NCBI GenBank assembly: GCA_037976565.1
Contig: CP137669.1
Coordinates: 39,520,912-39,584,911 of the forward strand
Origin: Mesocentrotus franciscanus
Taxonomy: Eukaryota; Echinodermata; Echinoidea; Camarodonta; Strongylocentrotidae
DNA length: 64,000 nucleotides
Direction: 5' to 3'
Position numbers and translations under genes: made by a program. Below are positions 56,076-64,000 of the stretch, piece by piece (position 1 is the first letter of the stretch; every line of letters starts with the position of its first letter). The notes under the pieces are model-generated. The model did not search any database and was not told the DNA's origin. It was given only the letters and a program-made list of their open reading frames with translations.

Positions 56076-56820
56076 AAGAAATTATACATTTATGAAAATG
56101 AAACAATATTTATAGGGTGTTCTTTCAATCATGGATATACTGTTTTTTCAGAATCATTGACATCAAATTAGAAAAAATTTAGAAAATAATAAATAAGGTG
56201 TACTGTTACATTCTTCATGAATTTAACTTTGAAACATTGCTTTTGTGACCAAATGGTGAAGAAAGCACCATGGTTTCATAGTACATGTATCACCTTATTT
56301 CAACTTTTTATAACCCAATAATTTTATATATTGAGAGGTAACAATGTGCAAAAGCTGAAAACCAGAACATAAAACACTCACATTCATATTTCTAAGAATT
56401 CTACCATGATTAGATCAAAACTAAGATATTGAAATAATCAGAGATACCCCTATAGTCGGATAAACATAATTTTATGCAGTTTGTGCCACAATTCCTAGCA
56501 TGGCACAACTATTAAAGCAAGGTTAAAATCATGAACTTGCTTCATACTCATAGCAGGCTATGTATGGCTATCACAGTGGTGAGTTGGTTTACTTCAGAAT
56601 GAGGTGCATCACTTTAGCTGTAAGTAAAGGGTTTATTGTGTAAATGGGTTCAGAGACCACTGCGAGGAAACACTAGACATTTTTCCCAAAGGCTCTTTAC
56701 TCCTATTACTGTCACTATATCAATAACCTCACATTTCCTTCCAAAATAACCTCAAGAAAATGCCCAAAATGCTTACTCATTTCTCTCCTGCTCTCAACCT
56801 TGTTTCCTGCTAAATCTCTT
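56076..56820. other. Unannotated stretch
   Basis: Nothing recognised. Confidence 0.6.
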
Positions 56821-56823
56821 TTC

Positions 56824-57045
56824 TCCTCTCTCTCTCTCTCTCTCTTTCATTCTCTACCTCTCTCTTCTCCCTTCTCTCCCTCTCCCTTTTCTCTGCCATC
56901 TCTGCGATTCTTTCACCCCAAAATCTTTCTCCCCCTCCTCTCTCTCTCTTTCTCCCTTCTCTCCCTCCCTTTTCTCTGCCACCCCTGCGATTCTTTCTCC
57001 CCCTCCCCCTTCTCTCTCTCTCTTTCCTTCTCTCTTTCTGTGCAA
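56824..57045. repeat. CT-rich tract with internal duplication
   Basis: Polypyrimidine DNA in which TTTTCTCTGCCA, CTGCGATTCTTTC and CCCCAAAATCTTTCTCCCC-type segments occur twice (about 56889 and 56969), giving a partial ~80-bp tandem structure. Confidence 0.85.
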
Positions 57046-57756
57046 CCTGACCAATGTTTTTGTTATGAATGGAAATGGACTCCCTGGGAACTTTGGAATA
57101 CAACTCGGCTCATTACTGTCACTCTCACATCCACATGACTTCCACAAACAAACTTTCGTAGCCATGGTTAAAGTATTTATCACAACTTTGTGGTTATGCA
57201 TGGTACCCAGGCCTTCATAGGGTGGTCCACGGCTTCAGCAACCATGAAACATTAATATATATATGATTACAATCAGTGTGTGCCACTATTCAATTCTCAG
57301 TCATGAATTAACTGAAGAATATTCTGCAATGAAACATTTGAGCACATTCTTCCTAGCTTTCATGAAATATGATAAAGTTGTAAAGGGGACAATAATTGGA
57401 ATCCAGAACTTCTGTTCTCCAAGATACCTTCTGCCACTTTCAAAACTAGCAGTTGTACAACATACTATCTTTTACCAACAAAAAACTATCTTTACCCATT
57501 TTCATATCCTTGATTGAATGTTCTAGCTAACAGTTCAGTATTTCAAGATAATTGTTTTCTGATACAGCTAAGAGAACATGAATAATGTAAACTATGTTTA
57601 GAACACAAACAACATCAAGGTCTCATATTGACTAGATCTGTTCATACCTACAAATCATGTACTATTTCAAACATTTCAGCAAAAAGTAACATCAAAAGTC
57701 GGTGATCAGACATTTCCTCCTATGACAATTGCTTCGGTTATTTTGTGAAAGGCATA
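57046..57756. other. Unannotated stretch
   Basis: Nothing recognised; the 84-codon frame at 57263-57517 has no motif. Confidence 0.55.
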
Positions 57757-58247
57757 TGATTAGGGTTAGGGTTGCAACTGAGTTTTAGGTTAGATTTAGG
57801 ATTTAGGGTTAGGTTTGCAACTTGGTTTTAGGTTAGATTTAGGATTAGGGTTAGGTTTGCAACTGGGTTTTAGGTTAGACTTAGGATTAGGGTTAGGTTT
57901 GCAACTGGGTTTTAGGTTAGATTTAGGATTAGGGTTAGGTTTGCAACTGGGTTTTAGGTTAGACTTAGATTTAGGATTAGGTTAGATTTGCAACTGGATT
58001 TTAGGTTAGATTTAGGATTAGGGTTAGGTTTGCAACTGGGTTTTAGGTTATATTTAGGATTAGGTTAGGTTTGCAACTGGATTTTAGGTTATATTTAGGA
58101 TTAGGGTTAGATTTGCAACTGGATTTTAGGTTATATTTAGGATTAGGGTTAGATTTGCAACTGGATTTTAGGTTAGATTTAGGATTAGGGTTAGGTTTGC
58201 AACTGGGTTTTAGGTAATATTTAGGATTAGGGTTAGGTGTAGTATTG
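57757..58247. repeat. 42-bp minisatellite rich in telomere-like motifs
   Basis: About eleven units of TTAGGATTAGGGTTAGG, TTTGCAACTGGG, TTTTAGGTTAGAC (joined, 42 bp), with variants that drop AGGG or add ATTTAG. Every unit contains TTAGGATTAGGGTTAGG or a close form, and the G-rich strand is the plus strand throughout. Confidence 0.95.
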
Positions 58248-59096
58248 GGTCGAGGGTTGAAGTTAAGATTTTGGTTTGTGTAGGAAACTGTTGTTGCAGG
58301 AGCATGTGTTGTAAAACCCCACAGTCTCCCGTTAACTAGATACGTTCACACCCAGAAATCTTGTACCATCCCAAACATTCAACATCAAATTCTCTGATAC
58401 ACTTATACTTGAACACACTCACGGTAAAACATTTCCACAGAGCATTTCAGTCCAGACATCAGATGACAAAAGTACCAGTGAAACTGCAGTTTACCACAAG
58501 TGATTGGCTAGACTCTTTGATGGGCCTAAGTTGAAAGAAACATTCCCAGATTCTACTTCCATATCAAAATTACATTACATACAATCGTCTGCCCACAAGA
58601 AGGCTTGTACTGCCATTGTTAATAGCTCTTATGACCTTCTTGCAGGCACCTGACGATTCACCACATAAACCACCTTCTGGTCCTGGTACTGTTATTCTAC
58701 ATCATGAATTATTCTCCAGAAATTTCTGTTTACACATGATATCTTTCTGAACTGAAAGCTTGAGAACATAAGCACAGTAGAAACAGGGTTACTGTGAACT
58801 CTTTAGTGCGGTTGCACATTCTTTACAATGTAGTTTGTGTAGCCTTCAAGGTTGGGTGCATCTGATGGGAAGAGCAACTTTGAAATAAGCGTGTCATTAA
58901 CCCAAGACGTATGTTACGCCTTTATATGGTGATGGTACATTGAATCTCAGGCTTCATTCAATTGTGGTTTTCACCATAGAAATGTAAAGTTTTGGTGTTA
59001 TTTTCTTAAAAATTAGCTACTTATGGATTCTCACAGAATTTCGATTTACCATGCATGGAGCTGTAAACATGTATCAAAGAATATTATTCAGAAATC
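58248..59096. other. Unannotated stretch
   Basis: Nothing recognised. Confidence 0.6.
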
Positions 59097-59124
59097 AGTC
59101 TGTCTGTCTGTCTGTCTGTCTGTC
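59097..59124. repeat. (TCTG)n microsatellite
   Basis: Seven TCTG units. Confidence 0.95.
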
Positions 59125-59598
59125 TTCTTTTTCTTGAAATTGTGATAAACACCACAAGAAATACAATTTCTCATCACAGCATCCTTTAAATTATAGATTA
59201 CACTGATTAAAAGTGAAATTATATTATGATTCAAAAAGCTAATTCTTACTCAAAATCATTTAAAAAAGCATTATTACCATCAATAGTAAGATACTATATG
59301 GAGCTCAATGATATCTGTGGGTCATAAAAATAAAGGTCTTTTTCCAATACCGGTAAACTATCATATACAAAACTGAAGGCCACCTCGATTACACATAATA
59401 AATATAGTGTACATCTGATACTAAAACAATTAGATCATCTTACATCTCTTTCTCGAGAAGGAAGGATTATTCTCAATCACCATGCAATGACCAAGTCCAA
59501 AACCACTATAAAGGCTCCAACACACTAGAAGTGAATGGGAAATGAAACTGAAACTATTGTTATGTTAATAAGCATATATACATTGTTTTAATTGAATT
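59125..59598. other. Unannotated stretch
   Basis: Nothing recognised. Confidence 0.6.
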
Positions 59599-59600
59599 TT

Positions 59601-59679
59601 ATCTCTCTCTCTCTCTCTCTCTCTCTGACTTGCTTTTGGACTCTCAACCATATCTCTCCTCTTCTCTCTACCTCTCTTG

Positions 59680-59715
<36 letters not shown>

Positions 59716-59842
59716 CACTTGCTTTTGGACTCTCAACCATATCTCTCCTCTTCTCTCTCTCTCTCTCTTGCTCTCTTTCTCTCTCTATATATATGACTTG
59801 CTTTTGGACTCTCAACCATATCTCTCCTCTCTCTCTTTCTCT

Positions 59843-59884
<42 letters not shown>

Positions 59885-59945
59885 GACTTGCTTTTGGACT
59901 CTCAACCATATACCTCCTCATATGTCTCATCCTCCTCTGTCTCTT

Positions 59946-59984
<39 letters not shown>

Positions 59985-59985
59985 C
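59601..59985. repeat. Composite repeat: (CT)n blocks alternating with a 37-bp unit
   Basis: The non-repetitive unit ACTTGCTTTTGGACTCTCAA-CCATATCTCTCCTC starts at about 59626, 59716, 59796 and 59885, each followed by a (CT)n block of different length. The last three are preceded by (TA)n. The fourth unit has ACCTCCTC instead of TCTCTCCTC. The open frames on both strands (90 to 137 codons) are by-products. Confidence 0.93.
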
Positions 59986-61140
59986 TCATAAATACATAAA
60001 TACAATGATTGCTGAGAACCAGAAGGGCCATTACCTTATGTAAAATAGAAGTTAAAGCCCTACTGTTACTCAGCATACCAACAACAACAAAAATGACCAA
60101 GGGATCCATACAACTTGATCTCACTCAATCATCCAGATGATAAACTTGATGTCAAAAACACTGATGTGATGTTAAATAGACTTTAATGCATGCTGCATAC
60201 CCATGGGAGTGTGTTTAGAGCCAGAAGGGTGTTAGCTCTGTGTTAAAGTCTATGAGTTAATGCCCTTCTGTCTCTCAACAGACATTATACTAATAATCTC
60301 AGATCTATAAAATTGCAACTGATGCCAGATATTGTTGCTAGGCTTAATGACACCACAGTATAATGTATGAATACCAAACAAACTCAATTTTATTTCTTGA
60401 CTGAAAAAAAAAAAAATCCCCAACAGATTTGTTTGAAATGAAATATTGCGGCGTTGGTAAATGGATTGCTGAAGGGATGAATAGGTGGATGACTCATTAA
60501 ACTCAATGTAGCATGAGAGATAAGTAAATAGGACGCTAAGCAGTAGTAAACAAGCTTAATCCGCTTTTCATGCTTTACTTCATTCAAAATCAGGACTCAG
60601 TCAGAACCGTTTCTTTCTTTCTTCCTCTTGAAATAAATTGCTTTGGGGTACAGGTTGTTATTCAGGTTGGAATATTTTCCAAAGAGACTGAAGAGTATGG
60701 TGAGACAGGATTTTTTTTTTAGAGACATGTGACAAAAGAATGCTTGATGTATTGACTAGGTACTACTGTCTGGTATATCAGTATTGATCTATCACATGAC
60801 ATTATATCACTATTCTATCTATAAAAAAAAAGAGTATTTTTTAGGGAGACGGGTCATTCAAATGTTGTTGGACACATTACTATTTGATATTTAAGGACTA
60901 TGATGAAGTATATATCTAATCTGTGTGGAATATTAAGAGAACCATTAAAGTACTTCTCTCTCCAAAAAAAGAAAAGTCAAATATTTTCTTTTCTGTAAGG
61001 GTTTTGGCTCAATTCACCATTCTTATCATTATGAAAAAAAAATGTGCCCTTATCACCTAAATCTTCTGCTTATTGTTTTTTTTAATAAATAAGTACCTGT
61101 TGTACTGAGATCTGAAAATCATTGGAAAGTGTTTTTTAAA
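59986..61140. other. Unannotated stretch
   Basis: Nothing recognised. A pair of inverted TAGACTTTAA / TTAAAGTCTA motifs lies at 60177 and 60243. Confidence 0.6.
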
Positions 61141-61198
61141 GCCACTTTACACAGCCCAAAAACCATTTTGAAAAACCATCTGTTTTGTTGACTGCCAC
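61141..61198 (+). repeat. Family H element, left part of a split copy
   Basis: GCCACTTTACACAGCCCAAA and ACCATTTTGAAAAACCATCT match the left end of the copy at 52191. The copy is interrupted at GACTGCCAC|TTA and resumes at 62432 with TTACACTACTAG. Confidence 0.85.
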
Positions 61199-61703
61199 TT
61201 AAAGGTATTACAAAGTTTTAGTATGGGGTCATGAATTTGGTTCAAATGAATATATTGGAAGCATATGCGATTTTACAATATTCAATGATCGTTGTCGCGG
61301 TTGAAATCGAGTCTAAAGTGATAAAATTGTAAATAATAAACTTTTTATGTTATATAGCGCCCTCTCAAGACTGATATTACTTTAGCTTTAAAACAATGTT
61401 TCTTGACTACAATCGACCGATTTGCTATACTTGTTTGGAAATTATATATCAGACCTGCATATTGTGAGATTTTCATGGTCGCAGCTACCATGGAATGGCC
61501 TTAGGCGCTATTTGAAATATTTGAAATTTACCGGGAGGACCGGTAAATTTTGATTATTCAATTTGCTCGAAAGCAGAAGTGTTCTACGGGCTAAATTTTT
61601 AGCGCTTATAATACGTCCACAGGGGCATCCAAATATATCAAAACTTTAAGAATTACTATCCATCCAATTTTCAGAATTTCCCAAAACTTTGCATTACCTT
61701 TAA
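61199..61703 (+). repeat. TTAA-type TIR element, family P (complete)
   Basis: TTAA at 61199-61202 and 61700-61703. Left end TTAAAGGTATTACAAAGTTT, right end AAACTTTGCATTACCTTTAA. An internal small inverted repeat TTTACCGG-GAGGA-CCGGTAAA lies at 61528-61549, absent from the copy at window start. It sits exactly at the junction of family H and element X. Confidence 0.93.
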
Positions 61704-62431
61704 GCTATGGTCACAACCCAAAAAAGTAGCCTGCTCGGCGACCGGGCGGCGAGTTTTTAGCTAATTTCGCCCGGGCACCGCTTGTTTTTAGGGCATCGCT
61801 CGGACGCCGCTGAAGTTTTTAGCGCGGAGTTAAAATTCGGGCGGCGTCTGCTCACTTTTCACTCGCCGCCCAAAATACGCTCGGGCCGGGCGGTCGCGGC
61901 CCGAGCACCGACCTAATCGAGCGTTCGCCATCGAGCTATTTAGGTCAAAAATCAAAGCTGCTAGGTCAAAGGCCGACAAGCGGTCGCCGCTGAGAGATCA
62001 GTTGGTCACTGCCGGAACGCCGTATGGTGAGGCTCCCTGATTTCGCCCAGTTTTGACCTAAAATCGACCTGCGACCGACGGGAAATCAACAGGGCACCAC
62101 CCAGCCATCGATGGTGCTCTAGCTACAGCCTGCTCGACTTTTCCAATTTCTTTAAAATCAGCCAGTGGCCGGTAGGAGACCTCCCGGGAATTGGTGGGCC
62201 ATCAGTCGGTCACTGCCGGGACGCGGCTCGGAGAAGCTCCCCGATTTCGCCCAGTCTTGACCTAAAATCGACCGGCGACCGACGGAAAATCAACAGGGCA
62301 CCGCCCAGCCATCGCGTGGGCTTTAAAGCCTGCTTGACTTCTCCATAAATCGTTGGGCGATGCCTAAATTCCAGCGGCGACCGAGCAGGCTACAAATCGG
62401 TCAGTCGCCGTTTTGAGTTGTGACCATAGCT
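61703..62431. repeat. GC-rich TIR element X with TTA target duplication
   Basis: Left end AGCTATGGTCACAACCCAAA, right end TTTTGAGTTGTGACCATAGCT: a 21-bp TIR with one mismatch. The interior is far richer in G+C than its surroundings and dominated by CGGGCGGCG, GCGACCG and TCGGGC motifs. A ~205-bp internal tandem duplication includes GATTTCGCCCAG, TTGACCTAAAATCGACC and AATCAACAGGGCACC, at 62038-62096 and 62250-62305. TTA at 61700-61702 (displaced by P; also 61199-61201) and TTA at 62432-62434 form the 3-bp duplication. No ORF of note. Confidence 0.9.
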
Positions 62432-62583
62432 TTACACTACTAGAAAAAACCCATAAGAAACCTTAGGCTGTTTGGTAATTCTGGTATTTTGGTGAGTTGT
62501 GCGCATGCATCACTTGTCGCTGCCCTGCATGCGTTAGCATGGAAGTGAGGAGAGTTACATGACCAAAAACCAGAAAAATTCAA
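62432..62583 (+). repeat. Family H element, right part of a split copy (3'-truncated)
   Basis: TTACACTACTAGAAAAAACC, TGCATCACTTGTCGCTGCCC and CGTTAGCATGGAAGTGAGGA follow the same order as in 48000 and 52191. The right TIR is missing. Confidence 0.85.
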
Positions 62584-63091
62584 GCTAGCATGATAGCATA
62601 GATTGTCAATAATTATAAAACAGTCATATAAAATGCATACAAATATTCACAACTTATTGATTAAAATAAAACATTTGAATTCAGATCTAGGACTATGTAG
62701 CTATGATGTAAGTTTACTGCCAAATGTATAAATAATTTTGCAAACAACATACTCTTTGATTTTATGAAAAGACATGTGCATAGTATGACGTATACACATC
62801 AATGAACATTTTCTAATGGCTATATACTTTGAGTTATTTGAACTAACTTGAAAATAGAAATGCTGATATTTCAAGTGCTAACAAACAGTGCTAATAAAAC
62901 ACCATAAAAGATTTTATAATCAAGTTTATAGTACGAGTTAATTACAGTCCTTGACTAGTTTTATGGATGCTATAAAAAGGCAAGGCAAAAGGCGATGTGG
63001 TTCATGATCATAATATCTGGATATAAATTCTTTAATATGACAATAGATAACCTGTTTACTAATGTACCAGTATTTTGATTCATACATGTTT
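62584..63091. other. Unannotated stretch
   Basis: Nothing recognised. Confidence 0.6.
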
Positions 63092-63521
63092 GGGTGCGTT
63101 TATCGGGTCTTGCCATCAGATATGTACATATTGAACCCCACTATCGAACCCCACTATACGAACGTGATTCTCGGGATGTCGCGTTTATCATCCCTTAACG
63201 ATTCAAAATAAAGGCCTTGTCTCTGCGCAGCTGCTTTGCGCCGTTTGACCCTGGAAGCGGATTAGCCTGGGAAGGTCCATAGAGCTATATGGGAAGGTCC
63301 GATTTGTATGTGGGGTTCAAAACAGCTTTGCGTTTATCATGTCTCAGAAACGTGATTCGGGCTGTATGTCACATTCAAAACGCACCTTTTTTGGCGTTAT
63401 ACAATATGCCCATATCTAAAGACGTTTGAAATAGGGCTTTGCGTTTATCGCCTTAAAAATTTGCCTGAAAGACGTTTGAAAACGCTGATTCTAGGCAAAA
63501 ATTTGGTCGATAAACACGACC
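63092..63521 (-). repeat. TIR element, family R, copy 3
   Basis: Reverse of 21967 and 48734. Left GGGTGCGTTTATCG, right CGATAAACACGACC, flanked by TTT at 63089-63091 and 63522-63524. It has a private direct duplication of GAACCCCACTAT (63134, 63148) and of GGGAAGGTCC (63269, 63290). Confidence 0.9.
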
Positions 63522-63524
63522 TTT

Positions 63525-63688
63525 GACTTCCCAAACCCTTGGTTTATTCGATTCAAGGTATTAATGGCAAGGTATTTAGCCTTGACTGCATCGAAAAGGG
63601 GTGTTTTTTGGACTTTAGCAAATGATTGCAGTGCGTCTCCTAAGTCCAAACTTCTGCTTTTTAGGAAGGACCAGTGGTCTATAGACAT
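63525..63688 (-). other. Unrecognised open frame next to family R (possible exon or relic)
   Basis: Minus-strand frame MSIDHWSFLKSRSLDLGDAL, continuing with a segment ending KYLAINTLNRINQGFGKSK, up to the edge of the R element (the frame then runs a few codons into it). Composition is balanced and not repeat-derived, unlike most frames here. I do not recognise a family. It could be a gene or transposon fragment interrupted by the R insertion, or chance. Confidence 0.15.
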
Positions 63689-64000
63689 ATTCTAGTTTTG
63701 AAAATAACAATGATAATAATGTGATGTTGTTTTTATTATTGGGTATCAAAAGTGCTTAAAATAAATAAAACGAATTGTACCCATTTGAATGATTCTCCTC
63801 TCATTTTATGCACTTTGTGCTACTTTTTCTGCCTCTTCTGCCCCTTATTTTTTCATAAATTCTATGATTAATTTTTTTCTTTCATCCTCTATTTCCCGGT
63901 TCATTTTTGTGAGGCACCTCTACCTTGCTTGTCTTCTATTTTAAATTTTAAATATATTTCATTACTTCACTATTATCGTCAGTACAAATGGAGGTTGTTT
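63689..64000. other. Unannotated end of window
   Basis: AT-rich, nothing recognised. Confidence 0.6.

Noticed and set aside
57757..58247. True telomere end
   Set aside because: The TTAGGG motifs are interspersed within a 42-bp unit and unique sequence continues on both sides.
59588..60043. Four overlapping frames of 90 to 137 codons with repeated YITCFWTLNHISP-like segments
   Set aside because: The apparent protein repeat simply mirrors the composite CT minisatellite and is open on both strands.

Overview
The window looks like intergenic or intronic DNA from a marine invertebrate deuterostome. A sea urchin (echinoid) genome is my best guess, by inference only. The reasons are high A+T content, no compact genes, very long (AG)n/(CT)n tracts, tRNA-derived SINEs with (ATT)n tails, and a dense mix of short terminal-inverted-repeat (TIR) elements. 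No open reading frame looks like an intact protein gene. The longest frames (about 200 to 240 codons near 34.7-35.5 kb) are translations of a CT-rich simple repeat. I found no rRNA, no free-standing tRNA, no CRISPR array and no bacterial-type operon.

What can be supported is a transposon landscape. (1) At least six families of about 380 to 570 bp elements end in inverted repeats starting TTAAAG and sit between TTAA copies (families K, L, M, N, O, P here; letters are mine). (2) Four further TIR families: Q (GACCCCGTTCTCA ends), R (GGGTGCGTTTATCG ends, internal GATAAACGC motifs), S (AAATAGCGGGCTATTT motifs) and T (GTCCACACACAA ends), plus a GC-rich element X. (3) Family H (GGCCCATTTACAC ends), and three small palindromic elements with GGGCC-type ends. 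(4) Five full or near-full tRNA-type SINEs, several SINE fragments and one unrelated tRNA-like SINE. (5) Two relics of non-LTR retrotransposon coding sequence (14.1-14.3 kb plus strand; 49.6-50.0 kb minus strand). (6) A pearl/Helentron-like element with five ~144-150 bp core repeats, an ACGG microsatellite and a 3' hairpin (53.3-54.3 kb). (7) Two large foldback palindromes (6.1-6.4 kb and 49.4-49.6 kb). (8) Minisatellites: a 42-bp unit rich in telomere-like TTAGGG (57.76-58.25 kb), a composite CT/minisatellite (59.6-60.0 kb) and a 31-bp unit (50.2 kb).

Layout: 0-4 kb holds P, H, K and a probably nested set of GGGCC, fragment and L elements. 4-13 kb is mostly unrecognised AT-rich DNA with simple repeats and a foldback. 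13.5-19 kb has M, a LINE relic, SINEs and repeat U. 19-22 kb is featureless. 22-30 kb is element-dense (R, Q, SINE, M, S, K, Q). 31-37 kb holds K, T, a 570-bp CT tract and M. 37.8-38.7 kb is the largest R element, followed at once by a small candidate exon/promoter patch, the only gene-like signal I would follow up. 39-50 kb holds GGGCC, N, L, SINE, O, Q, H, R and a LINE relic. 51-54.9 kb holds T, H and the pearl-like element. 55-60 kb is simple repeats and minisatellites. 61-63.5 kb is a readable three-step nested insertion (X into H, then P into the X/H junction) and another R copy.

There is no gene pathway to describe. The most informative biology is insertion history: the nest at 61.1-62.6 kb shows target-site duplications of TTA for element X and TTAA for element P.
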